Source: UBA2093 sp044340485 (GTDB taxonomy: Bacteria; Actinomycetota; Acidimicrobiia; Acidimicrobiales; Ilumatobacteraceae). Taken from it: a DNA stretch of 23,005 bases. Made by a program: the position numbers and the translations under genes. Below, piece after piece: positions 1 to 6,661 of the stretch. The DNA lies in assembly GCA_044340485.1 (NCBI GenBank), contig JBIITN010000027.1, positions 1 to 23,005 on the forward strand, written 5' to 3'. Position 1 is the stretch's first letter. Each line of letters begins with the position of its first letter. The notes under the pieces are model-generated. The model was given only the letters and a program-made list of their open reading frames with translations, was not told the DNA's origin and did not search any database.

Positions 1-669
1 TTGGATGACGCGAAGTTCTGCACTCCCATGAGCTTCAGCCAACATGCGTGAGTCTGCAACGGGGACACTTTCATCATCCTCACCATGCATGACAAGTAGC
101 GGACGAGGCGCAAAACGCGCGGCGGCGTCAACAGGACGAAAGCGACGGAATTCCCTGCTCCATTCGTCAAACGCTGGCGGAAAATTGGCACGTCGAATCG
201 CTCCGATTTCGCGAGCATGCTCTAAAAAACGACGCGGTTGTGCGGCCCAATCATCAAAATCTGCGCGCGCTCCAAGTAGCGCACATCCTCTAATACGCGG
301 ATCACTTGCAGCAACACATAACGCCAACGAACCACCAGTGTTTGTGCCAACCAACCATGTGCCATTTACTTCTACTTCGCTGTGCAGGTGGTCGATGGCC
401 GCACGCAAATCGTCTACCCAGCCCTGAAGTGAAAAATCTCCTTCACTTTCACCGCACCCTCGAAAAGTAAATGTGAGTGCGGCCCAACCGAGATCATTGG
501 CAACACGGTCCATCAATTGTGGAAACGTGATCGCTGATTGCCGCGCATCAAGTGGACCGATGGGGAAACCATGACACACGATGACCCCGGGCATCGGACC
601 TGTCGCGCCTACTGGACGCACCAAGTAACGACCAAGAGTTAGAGAGCCAGAAAGAAATGTTCCGTTCAT
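1..669 (-). CDS. alpha/beta hydrolase, C-terminus cut by window edge
   Basis: The reading frame is open from the ATG at 669 to the first base of the window, giving 223 residues without a stop. The alpha/beta hydrolase fold is visible: an oxyanion-hole motif VCHGFPIG (about 31-38), the strand/turn FTFRGCGESEG (67-77), the nucleophile-elbow region LVGTNTGGS (106-114), and the acid-loop segment MHGEDDESVP (194-203) with D198/D199 as the likely catalytic acid. The catalytic His would lie beyond the edge. The elbow is odd: the usual G-x-S-x-G reads G-T-N-T-G, so Asn110 sits where the nucleophilic Ser is expected. Substrate unknown; the fold resembles small dienelactone-hydrolase/peptidase-like serine hydrolases. 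The ATG overlaps the stop of the upstream small gene (ATGA at 666-669), which fixes the start and suggests translational coupling. The fold is clear; the activity is uncertain. Confidence 0.85.
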   Translation of the reverse strand, partial: MNGTFLSGSLTLGRYLVRPVGATGPMPGVIVCHGFPIGPLDARQSAITFPQLMDRVANDLGWAALTFTFRGCGESEGDFSLQGWVDDLRAAIDHLHSEVEVNGTWLVGTNTGGSLALCVAASDPRIRGCALLGARADFDDWAAQPRRFLEHAREIGAIRRANFPPAFDEWSREFRRFRPVDAAARFAPRPLLVMHGEDDESVPVADSRMLAEAHGSAELRVIQ

Positions 670-890
670 GCACGTGGCTTGCGCAAAACGCGACGCTTAC
701 CTGGCGTTGCCAAGGTGTAACCACGGTTGCGCGCTTCGGCCAAAGTGTCTGGACCAAAGCACAATCCAACTCCGGCGTCGACGATCTCATCGACGATCGT
801 TTCGTCATTCCACTCGTCGAGGTCATACACCAACTGGGTGCGCTTGTCACCGAGATAGCGAGTGTGTTCGAACTTCCCTGGCCGCTTCAT
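666..890 (-). CDS. small conserved-looking hypothetical protein
   Basis: A 74-residue frame from the ATG at 890; an in-frame TTG at 899 would add three residues. I do not recognise the family. The protein is soluble and mixed charged, with an acidic stretch (YDLDEWNDETIVDEIVDAG) followed by a basic tail ending GKRRVLRKPRA. There is no signal peptide, membrane segment or cysteine pair; one Cys sits in GLCFGP. It ends in an ATGA overlap with the alpha/beta hydrolase, so the two are probably co-translated. The overlap and the absence of a better frame in either strand support it as a real gene. Function cannot be assigned. Confidence 0.6.
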   Translation of the reverse strand: MKRPGKFEHTRYLGDKRTQLVYDLDEWNDETIVDEIVDAGVGLCFGPDTLAEARNRGYTLATPGKRRVLRKPRA

Positions 891-922
891 GCCAGTCAAC
901 GGTAGCCGTTCACGACCTCATC

Positions 923-978
923 GTCAGGATCCCGCCGTCAGGATCCCGCCGTCATGATCCAATCGCCATGATCTAGCC
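923..978 (+). repeat. four 14-bp tandem repeat units
   Basis: Two exact copies of GTCAGGATCCCGCC (923-936 and 937-950) are followed by two degenerate copies, GTCATGATCCAATC (951-964) and GCCATGATCTAGCC (965-978). Each unit has a GGATCC- or TGATC-like core. The array lies between two divergently transcribed genes, upstream of the DsbA-like gene, so it could be a repeated regulator site or a small minisatellite. The repetition is directly seen; any role is inference. Confidence 0.7.
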
Positions 979-1021
979 GTTACGGTGATAGCACGAGGTG
1001 GCAAGCAGTAAGTTGCAGTAC

Positions 1022-1723
1022 ATGCCTGATGCCCCAGCACCGACACGGATTGAGTTCTTCTTTGACCCTATGTGTCCATTCGCTTATCAAACTTCGGTGT
1101 GGATTCGCGATGTTCGTTCAGAGATTGGTCTCGACATCACATGGCGCTTTTTCAGTCTCGAAGAAGTGAACCGACCTGAAGGAAAGAAACATCCGTGGGA
1201 GCGAGAGTTGAGCTACGGCTGGACTCCAATGCGTGTTGCAGCGTGGTTGCGTCGACACAGCATGGACTGGTGCGACGCGTTTTATGAAGCGTGCGGTAAG
1301 GCGCTCCACGTCGACGGTCGTCGGTTTTATGACCGTGATGTGGCACTAGAACTGCTCCGTGGTGCGGGTCTTCCCGAATCCGCATGGGATGAGGCGCTAC
1401 AAGATGACTCCACTCATGAAGATGTGAAACATGATCATGATGAAGCAGTGTCTGCACATGGAGGCTTTGGTGTTCCCATCATCATTTTTCAAGATGCAGT
1501 CGACCCACCAGCGCGTGCGGTGTTTGGACCAGTTGTTGCACCGGCACCTCCACGCGAACGCGCAGTGGAATTGTGGAATATCGTCACAGGTTACGCACGA
1601 TTCCCTGATCTCTACGAAATAAAGACTCCAAAAACCAACAAAGACCTTTCCGCTATCGGCACTCTCTTTCGCCCCTACTTGGAAAATCGAGAATGGCCCA
1701 CCATCCAAAAGCCAGCACCATGA
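1022..1723 (+). CDS. DsbA family protein, Rv2466c-like thioredoxin-fold oxidoreductase
   Basis: About 233 residues from the ATG at 1022; an in-frame GTG at 998 would add eight. The N-terminal strand IEFFFDPMCPFAYQTS is the DsbA/thioredoxin-fold active-site region. The conserved cis-proline loop appears as GFGVPIIIF, and the helical insertion typical of the family lies between. The layout resembles the actinobacterial mycothiol-dependent oxidoreductases related to Rv2466c. The active site is C-P-F-A rather than a C-x-x-C pair, so a single Cys would act in a monothiol or glutaredoxin-like way. The stop overlaps the ATG of the next gene (ATGA, 1720-1723), a MDMPI-type protein also linked to mycothiol, which supports a shared thiol-dependent pathway. 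Start choice is uncertain: neither candidate has a strong ribosome-binding site. Confidence 0.82.
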   Translation: MPDAPAPTRIEFFFDPMCPFAYQTSVWIRDVRSEIGLDITWRFFSLEEVNRPEGKKHPWERELSYGWTPMRVAAWLRRHSMDWCDAFYEACGKALHVDGRRFYDRDVALELLRGAGLPESAWDEALQDDSTHEDVKHDHDEAVSAHGGFGVPIIIFQDAVDPPARAVFGPVVAPAPPRERAVELWNIVTGYARFPDLYEIKTPKTNKDLSAIGTLFRPYLENREWPTIQKPAP

Positions 1724-2526
1724 TTCCCACTCACATCATCAACACACTCGAACACACGTGGAATTCGATCTCTTCGTTGTGTGAATCGTTAACCGAACAA
1801 CAATGGAAAACGTCAACGCAGCTACCTGGTTGGTCGGTGCAAGACAATCTCTCTCACATGATTGGCACCGAGCGAATGTTGCAAGGGTTGCCCGCGGCAG
1901 AACATCGTGCTGCCGACATGTCATTTGTGAAAAATCCAATCGGTGAATTCAATGAACATGAAGTGGATGCGCGACGACCATTGCCAGGGGCTCAAGTGTT
2001 ATCGGAGTGGAACGACTTAGTACAACTGCGTGTATCCACATTGAACAGTGCCGACGAGGCGTACTTTGCGCGCGAGATGATGACCCCCACTGGTCCCGGC
2101 ACCATGGCCGACTTTTTGCACGTACGCATTCTTGATTGTTGGCTCCACGAACAAGACATGCGTATTGCGCTCAACATCATTGGCAATACCGGTGGTGATG
2201 GCGCTGAGCACACCATCGATCGACTTATTCGTACCATCCCAATTGTTGTCGGAAAACGTGCAGCAACACCAGAGGGTCACAGCGTGGCAATTCACATCAC
2301 GGGTCCTGTGTCGCGAGATATTTCAGTAACTGTGGCCGAAGGACGCGCGCGCATCGACACCTCACCGGCATCGACATTTGCATGTTCAATATCGATCGAG
2401 AGCCCAATGTTTGTTCAACTTGCCACTGGTCGAGTCGACGGCGCTACGGCTACACCGTCTTGCACAATCACCGGAGACAAAGACCTTGCTCAGCGAATAC
2501 TGAACAATTTCAACATGATGATCTAA
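1720..2526 (+). CDS. maleylpyruvate isomerase-type, mycothiol-dependent (MDMPI/DinB-like) protein
   Basis: 268 residues. The N-terminal half looks like the DinB/MDMPI four-helix metal-binding domain: PGWSVQDNLSHMIGTE (36-51) with His46, and the second metal/thiol-site helix DCWLHEQDMR (139-148) with His143. The C-terminal half (about 170-268) resembles the SCP2-like MDMPI C-terminal domain. Family members use mycothiol as cofactor in isomerase or S-transferase reactions; the actual substrate is unknown. An in-frame ATG at 1693 exists, but the ATG at 1720 overlaps the upstream stop exactly as ATGA and places the conserved helix at the normal distance, so I choose 1720. It is translationally coupled to the DsbA-like gene. 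Its stop shares bases with the stop of the convergent gene on the other strand. Confidence 0.85.
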   Translation: MIPTHIINTLEHTWNSISSLCESLTEQQWKTSTQLPGWSVQDNLSHMIGTERMLQGLPAAEHRAADMSFVKNPIGEFNEHEVDARRPLPGAQVLSEWNDLVQLRVSTLNSADEAYFAREMMTPTGPGTMADFLHVRILDCWLHEQDMRIALNIIGNTGGDGAEHTIDRLIRTIPIVVGKRAATPEGHSVAIHITGPVSRDISVTVAEGRARIDTSPASTFACSISIESPMFVQLATGRVDGATATPSCTITGDKDLAQRILNNFNMMI

Positions 2527-2981
2527 ATCTGATCGGGTGTTGTTTCCGGGCCAACGGCACCAATGGCATCAAAATACAAAAGATGCACATCGACAACCTT
2601 GACGACATCAACATCGTCGAGAATTGCCACTCCTAATCTTTCAGCTTCACCCAGCAGATACGCAGCAACTGTTGTCTCATCAACCACCACCGGTGTTTCA
2701 ATGTCTTGTGGACGATCCGTCACTTTTTCAGGAAGTAGTCCACGCGCGTGCATCCAGTTCAAGTGCGCAATTAGTAGAGCCCGCAATTCATCTTCGGTTA
2801 AACGTGCTTGTGTTGTGTCAGGCAATTGATCAGCAACCCAATCCACCGCGATGTCAATTTCATACACCGCACGTGGTGCCACCGCATCGAGTCGGCGCGC
2901 TTCGCGACCAATAGTGATCGCAGCGATCATGAACACGCTTACCACCGACAGAATAAGAAAGACCACGGTGATTGCCGACAT
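2523..2981 (-). CDS. membrane-anchored hypothetical protein
   Basis: 152 residues with one N-terminal hydrophobic helix (about 4-24, ITVVFLILSVVSVFMIAAI), then a GREARRLD stretch and a soluble acidic region. The soluble part contains a helix-rich segment around DELRALLIAHLNWMHARGLLP and a second around VAAYLLGEAERLGVAI. I do not recognise a named family. The single anchor followed by a cytosolic-looking domain fits a bitopic membrane protein, but orientation is not proven. A TAGGCT hexamer (TANNNT) ends 8 bases before the ATG, so the transcript may be leaderless. The stop overlaps the stop of the convergent MDMPI-type gene. It lies downstream of the acyl-CoA dehydrogenase on the same strand but is separated from it by a strong terminator, so it probably has its own promoter. 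Confidence 0.75.
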   Translation of the reverse strand: MSAITVVFLILSVVSVFMIAAITIGREARRLDAVAPRAVYEIDIAVDWVADQLPDTTQARLTEDELRALLIAHLNWMHARGLLPEKVTDRPQDIETPVVVDETTVAAYLLGEAERLGVAILDDVDVVKVVDVHLLYFDAIGAVGPETTPDQI

Positions 2982-3016
2982 GCAACCAAAGCCTAGAGAG
3001 CGAAAACGGGAATAAG

Positions 3017-3050
3017 AAAAGAGCCCCAGGCAAACGCCCGGGGCTCTTTT
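3017..3050 (-). terminator. strong intrinsic terminator after the acyl-CoA dehydrogenase gene
   Basis: An 11-bp perfect stem, AAAAGAGCCCC (3017-3027) with GGGGCTCTTTT (3040-3050), continues after one mismatch into a GGC/GCC inner stem with an AAAC loop. On the minus strand the hairpin is followed by TTTTCTTATT, a good U-tract. It lies just after the acyl-CoA dehydrogenase stop and before the next minus-strand gene. Confidence 0.92.
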
Positions 3051-3075
3051 GCGTTCTCACGCTATTTGGATCGAA

Positions 3076-4191
3076 TCAGATGCCGATGCGCTGTGCGAGA
3101 AGTTCGCGGTGATAGGTGGGATCACCAAAGAGCAGTTCGCTCGACTTTGCGCGCTTGAAGTACAAGTGTGCTGGGTGCTCCCATGTGAATCCGATACCAC
3201 CATGGATCTGGATGTTCTCAGCTGTCGCATGGAAGTATGCCTCGCTGCAGTACGCCTTAGCGAGTGACGCTACTGATGGCAATTCCTCGTTCATTTCTGC
3301 AACACACCACATGCCGTAGTACGCAGCTGACTTTGCTGATTCCACTTCAAGCAACATGTCTGCACACTTGTGCTTGATTGCCTGGAATGAACCGATGGGA
3401 CGGCCAAACTGCACGCGATCTTTTGCGTACTGCACAGCCATCTCGAGAACCTTCTGTGCTCCACCAACCTGCTCAGCTGCAAGAGCAACTGCAGCAATGT
3501 CGAACACGGTGGACAATACGTCCCAGCCCTTGCCTTCTGTTCCCACCAATTTTGCTGGTGTGTTGTTGAATTCAAGCTTGGCTTGCTTGCGTGTCTGGTC
3601 CATTGTCGACAATGCGGTACGAGTAAGACCCGACGCGTTGCCTTCAACTGCGAACAAGCTGACGCCCTTACCAGTCTTTGCGGCTACAAGGATGAGGTTT
3701 GCAGTGTGTCCATCAAGAACAAACATCTTGGTTCCAGTGATCGTGAAGTCGCTTCCTGATCCCTTTGCTTCTGCAGTGATGCCTGCCTGATCCCACTTGC
3801 CAGATGGCTCGGTGGTTGCAAGCGTTGCGATTGTTTCACCTGATGCGATACCTGGAAGGTATGCCTTCTTTGCATTTTCATCACCTGAATGAATCAGTGT
3901 GTATGCAGCAAGAACTGCAGATGAGAAATACGGTGCGCACAACAATGCACGACCCATTTCTTCAAGCACAACGCCAAGCTCGACAAATGAGAAGCCTTGG
4001 CCGCCGTACTCTTCAGGAATTGCGAGTCCTTGCAGACCCATTTCGTTGGCCATCTGTGACCACACGTTGGCATCAAAGCCGTTATCTGTTTCCATCTGCT
4101 CGCGCACTGCCTCTTCCGATGACTTGGATTCGAGGAATTTGCGAACGGTCTCGCGGAGGGTGTCTTGGTCTTCACTAAATGCAAAATTCAT
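3076..4191 (-). CDS. acyl-CoA dehydrogenase family protein (FadE-like)
   Basis: 371 residues, near the usual 380-400 for the family. The N-terminal helical domain starts NFAFSEDQDTLRETVRKFLE; the middle beta domain has the flavin/substrate segment TLATTEPSGKWD; the C-terminal domain has RVQFGRPIGSFQAIKHKCAD and IHGGIGFTWEHPAHLYFKR, classic FAD-binding signatures. It would oxidise an acyl-CoA to the trans-2-enoyl-CoA and pass electrons to ETF. At the place of the medium-chain-type catalytic Glu (Y-E-G-T) the sequence reads F-G-D-P (355-358). This is common among mycobacterial steroid-type FadE subunits that work as heterotetramers, so the real base may be elsewhere or in a partner. No partner gene is adjacent. 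The start has a GGGGG run just upstream. Substrate unknown. Confidence 0.92.
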   Translation of the reverse strand: MNFAFSEDQDTLRETVRKFLESKSSEEAVREQMETDNGFDANVWSQMANEMGLQGLAIPEEYGGQGFSFVELGVVLEEMGRALLCAPYFSSAVLAAYTLIHSGDENAKKAYLPGIASGETIATLATTEPSGKWDQAGITAEAKGSGSDFTITGTKMFVLDGHTANLILVAAKTGKGVSLFAVEGNASGLTRTALSTMDQTRKQAKLEFNNTPAKLVGTEGKGWDVLSTVFDIAAVALAAEQVGGAQKVLEMAVQYAKDRVQFGRPIGSFQAIKHKCADMLLEVESAKSAAYYGMWCVAEMNEELPSVASLAKAYCSEAYFHATAENIQIHGGIGFTWEHPAHLYFKRAKSSELLFGDPTYHRELLAQRIGI

Positions 4192-4230
4192 GCCCCCATT
4201 CTGAAGATCTCGTCGCCCTCACCGCCAATT

Positions 4231-4281
4231 CATCTGTGTACATCTGTGTACACACTTTGTGATGTCAGTGATTACACTGAC
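4231..4281 (+). promoter_or_regulatory. promoter/operator region of the toxin-antitoxin operon
   Basis: CATCTGTGTA is repeated head-to-tail (4231-4240, 4241-4250); the second copy runs into a perfect palindrome TGTGTACACA (4245-4254). Next is a perfect inverted repeat GTCAGTG-ATTA-CACTGAC (4264-4281). A TACACT hexamer (4273-4278) lies inside the second repeat and ends 7 bases before the antitoxin ATG, so it may be the -10 box of a leaderless transcript. Overlap of -10 and palindrome fits the autorepression usual for toxin-antitoxin operons; binding is inferred. Confidence 0.6.
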
Positions 4282-4285
4282 CTCT

Positions 4286-4561
4286 ATGAGCGACATCGGG
4301 GTCCGGGACCTGAGAGCACACCTTGCAACCATTGTTCGGCGCGCGGGGGCCGGCGAGCGCATTGTGGTCACCGTCGACGGTCGACCCATTGCCCAGGTTG
4401 GTCCGATCGACAGCGAGGGGTTCGTGAGCCAATTGCCAGATCTCATTTCGCGCAACCTCATCGTCGGCCCGCGACGTAAAGGTGATTTTCTGCCCCCATC
4501 CCCCATTGCGCTCTACAGCGGAGTGCGAGTTGAAAAAGCCGTCAACGAGATCCGAGCATGA
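4286..4561 (+). CDS. antitoxin, Phd/YefM (VapB-type) family
   Basis: 91 residues starting MSDIGVRDLRAHLATIVRR, the typical Phd/YefM start in which a short strand and helix form the DNA-binding dimer. It continues with GERIVVTVDGRPIAQVGP, the second conserved strand pair. The C-terminal third (GDFLPPSPIALYSGVRVEKA) is the flexible proline-containing tail that normally wraps the PIN toxin. Earlier in-frame starts (GTG 4259, ATG 4262) would add a few residues encoded by the operator; the ATG at 4286 matches the family start. The stop overlaps the toxin ATG (ATGA, 4558-4561), the normal coupled layout of type II modules. Expected role: neutralise the toxin and repress its own promoter. Confidence 0.88.
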   Translation: MSDIGVRDLRAHLATIVRRAGAGERIVVTVDGRPIAQVGPIDSEGFVSQLPDLISRNLIVGPRRKGDFLPPSPIALYSGVRVEKAVNEIRA

Positions 4562-4962
4562 CAACTCTTCTCGACGCAACTGCATTGGTGGCGCTTCACA
4601 TCGAATGCTCGCAACGCCAAACGGTTGTCGATGCGATGAATGCAGACACCGATTGGGTGGCCAGTGCACTATCTCTCACAGAGTCCCTCGCAGCAGTGCA
4701 CCGCATCACAGATGACGAAGTCCTGCGCAGAGAGCTGGAAGATTCCATCCGCCACACATGGGATTTTCTGCACGTTGTTCCAGTTGACCAACGCATTCTC
4801 GATGACGCGAATATTTTTACTGCCCAACAGCCAGTCGGTGTCTCTACAGCAATTCACCTCGCTACTGCACAGCGCCTCGGAAATCCATTGAAATTCGTGA
4901 CATTTGACCCCAATCAAATCACGGTTGCACTTTCACTCGGTATCGACATCATCTCTGAATAA
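4558..4962 (+). CDS. vapC: PIN-domain toxin, VapC-type
   Basis: 134 residues, the usual VapC size. VapC toxins are metal-dependent RNases that cut tRNA or rRNA. Seen acidic residues: Asp6 in LLDATALVAL, Glu42 in SLTESLAAV, and Asp117 in FVTFDPNQ. The helix normally reading DAIHLATA reads VSTAIHLATA, so Thr97 stands where the third conserved Asp is expected. This could weaken metal binding and activity, or neighbouring acids could compensate. It is coupled to the antitoxin by an ATGA overlap, and the fold assignment is firm. Thirteen bases separate it from the MBL-fold gene, which has its own candidate promoter. Confidence 0.87.
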   Translation: MTTLLDATALVALHIECSQRQTVVDAMNADTDWVASALSLTESLAAVHRITDDEVLRRELEDSIRHTWDFLHVVPVDQRILDDANIFTAQQPVGVSTAIHLATAQRLGNPLKFVTFDPNQITVALSLGIDIISE

Positions 4963-4975
4963 GTACGCTTGTGTC

Positions 4976-5599
4976 ATGGCACACGCAGACACTGTCCATT
5001 ACCACGATGAAAATCTGGAAGTGCACAAAGTGGTTGTTGGCCCGTACGACAACAACGTTTTCATTGTCCGCTGCACATCCACTGGCGATGCTGTTCTTAT
5101 TGACGCCGCTAACGAACACGAAATGCTTCTTGAACTCTGCCAACGTCTGGGCGTGAAGCGTGTTCTAGAAACACATGGACATTGGGACCACATTCAAGCA
5201 GTGCCAGCCATGCGTGAAGCAGGTTATGAAGTTGCTGTTACAGCAGAAGATGCACCACGTCTTGTTGATGTCGGATACGACGTGTTTATTCAAGAAGGTG
5301 ATGTCATCGAAGTAGGCAAACTGCGTTTACATGCCATCTTGAATCCTGGCCACACGCCCGGATCAATGTCATTCAAAGTTGAAAATGCTCCACTTCTATT
5401 TACCGGGGACACTCTGTTCCCTGGTGGTCCAGGCAATGCCACATTTGAAGGTGGTGACTTCAACACGATTATCGAGTCAATCGACACGAAGTTATTCACG
5501 TTCCCGGCAAACACAATCGTGTTGCCCGGCCACGGTGACGACACAACAATTGGCACCGAACGCCCCCATCTACAGAAATGGATCGATCGTGGCTGGTAA
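4976..5599 (+). CDS. MBL-fold metallo-hydrolase, glyoxalase II-like
   Basis: 207 residues. All metallo-beta-lactamase ligands are present: THGHWDH (66-72; His67, His69, Asp71, His72), the LNPGHTPGS loop (122-130; His126), the bridging Asp145 in FTGDTLFPGG, and His186 in LPGHGD. This set predicts a binuclear Zn/Fe hydrolase of the hydroxyacylglutathione-hydrolase-like group. In an organism that probably uses mycothiol, the substrate may be a thioester of that thiol, but this is inference. The ATG at 4976 is chosen because upstream residues would be encoded by the toxin gene's tail. A TACGCT hexamer ends 6 bases before it, so a leaderless start is plausible. The 3' end overlaps the desaturase gene by 11 bases. 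Confidence 0.9.
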   Translation: MAHADTVHYHDENLEVHKVVVGPYDNNVFIVRCTSTGDAVLIDAANEHEMLLELCQRLGVKRVLETHGHWDHIQAVPAMREAGYEVAVTAEDAPRLVDVGYDVFIQEGDVIEVGKLRLHAILNPGHTPGSMSFKVENAPLLFTGDTLFPGGPGNATFEGGDFNTIIESIDTKLFTFPANTIVLPGHGDDTTIGTERPHLQKWIDRGW

Positions 5600-6563
5600 C
5601 GCAACATCGTTGCGTCTCGGTGGCCTCGCATTGTCGCCAGAACAATTGCCTGTCACGTATCCAGATGACTTCATTCAAGGTGACGGACGACCAACGTCGT
5701 CATACAGAGAAAAACTGCGTCGGATACCAAACATTCGCAACGGCATCAGTGTCGTTTCTGTGTACGTGCAGACAATCGGCATCGTTGTTGCAGCGATATG
5801 GATTGATTCACCGATTGCATGGGCTGCTGCATTCATTTTGATGGGTCGCGCACATGCACAATTTGCCTCCCTTATGCACGAGGCTGCACACCGCTTGTTG
5901 TTCTCTCATAAAAAATTGAACGACTTTGTTGGTAATTGGCTGCTTGGCTACCCCACTCTGACGAGTACCCCCGCATACCGTCGCGTGCACATGGCTCATC
6001 ACCGACAAGAATTCGGTCCCGAAGAACCAGACATCCCCTTGTATGCGAATTACCCCGTTAGCACAGCAAGCCTTCGTCGCAAATTATTCCGTGACGCGAC
6101 TGGTCAAACCGGAATGAAATTGCTCTCCTCACAAATGCGTGGGCTCCGATCACCTGATACGCGTGTGCGTCGAACCCTTATCAAGATGTTGCTTCTGCAA
6201 GTAGTGATTCTTGCAACATGTACTGCACTCGGATACCCACTTGTATATCTCTTTATGTGGGTGCTCCCATATCTCACTGTGTGGCGAGTCATCAACCGTC
6301 TTCGATCAATTGCCGAACACGGTGGGTTGCGTGCAGACAGCGACCGACGAATCACCACCCATTCGGTACACCAAAGTCTCCTCGCGCGATTCTTTCTCGT
6401 ACCGTTCAATATCGGCTGGCACCTGACCCACCACGTTGATGCCGGGGTTCCCTTCCGCAACCTGCCCGCGTATCACCGCCACCTCCGTGACGCGGGCTAC
6501 GTCAATCGCGAGATCGAATACCCCAATTACAGGGCAATTTGGCGTGCGTGCGCTGGGGCGTGA
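5589..6563 (+). CDS. membrane fatty acid desaturase
   Basis: 324 residues from a GTG at 5589. Three histidine boxes of the membrane di-iron desaturases are visible: HEAAH (97-101), HMAHH (134-138) and HLTHH (278-282), with AEHGG (242-246) just before the last. Hydrophobic stretches lie at about 53-85, 199-230 and near 265-277, giving the usual hairpin membrane pairs. The enzyme would use O2 and a ferredoxin-type donor to introduce a double bond or hydroxyl in an acyl chain or related lipid; regioselectivity cannot be read. The start is inside the MBL gene (11-base overlap), which suggests coupling; no better start lies before the conserved region except TTG at 5610. Confidence 0.9.
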   Translation: MAGNATSLRLGGLALSPEQLPVTYPDDFIQGDGRPTSSYREKLRRIPNIRNGISVVSVYVQTIGIVVAAIWIDSPIAWAAAFILMGRAHAQFASLMHEAAHRLLFSHKKLNDFVGNWLLGYPTLTSTPAYRRVHMAHHRQEFGPEEPDIPLYANYPVSTASLRRKLFRDATGQTGMKLLSSQMRGLRSPDTRVRRTLIKMLLLQVVILATCTALGYPLVYLFMWVLPYLTVWRVINRLRSIAEHGGLRADSDRRITTHSVHQSLLARFFLVPFNIGWHLTHHVDAGVPFRNLPAYHRHLRDAGYVNREIEYPNYRAIWRACAGA

Positions 6564-6623
6564 TTTCGACTGTATTGAGTTCCACTCTGTTCATTTCCAC
6601 TGTGTTCATTTCCACTATGGCCG
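6564..6623 (+). repeat. four 15-bp tandem units upstream of sufC2
   Basis: Consecutive 15-mers: TTTCGACTGTATTGA (6564-6578), GTTCCACTCTGTTCA (6579-6593), TTTCCACTGTGTTCA (6594-6608) and TTTCCACTATGGCCG (6609-6623, diverging after TTTCCACT). The array starts directly after the desaturase stop and fills the region upstream of the sufC2 promoter. Regularly spaced TTCCACT cores could be operator half-sites; role inferred. Confidence 0.75.
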
Positions 6624-6653
6624 TAGTGGTAATACGAACCACGTCTCTAGACT
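6612..6653 (+). promoter_or_regulatory. overlapping palindromes and promoter of sufC2-sufS-sufU
   Basis: An 18-bp imperfect palindrome CCACTATGGCCGTAGTGG (6612-6629; perfect 6-bp arms) overlaps a second inverted repeat GTGGT-AATACGA-ACCAC (6626-6642). TAGACT (6648-6653) is a TANNNT -10 candidate ending 8 bases before the GTG start, so the palindromes cover the -35/spacer area. That position suits a repressor such as an iron- or Fe-S-sensing Rrf2/SufR-type protein; no regulator gene is in view. A GAGGGA also precedes the GTG closely. Confidence 0.5.
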
Positions 6654-6661
6654 GAGGGACC

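Noticed and set aside
44..427. 127-codon plus-strand frame
   Set aside because: It is antisense to the partial alpha/beta hydrolase, whose motifs are unmistakable; the plus-strand translation is Ser/Arg-rich and without known motifs.
4259..4285. Upstream in-frame starts GTG 4259 / ATG 4262 for the antitoxin
   Set aside because: They would translate the palindromic operator and the -10 candidate; the family start MSDIGVRDLR fits ATG 4286.
5379..5588. Upstream extension of the desaturase frame
   Set aside because: It would overlap most of the C-terminal MBL-fold coding region, and the extra residues (Ser/Gln/Cys-rich) look like an out-of-frame reading.
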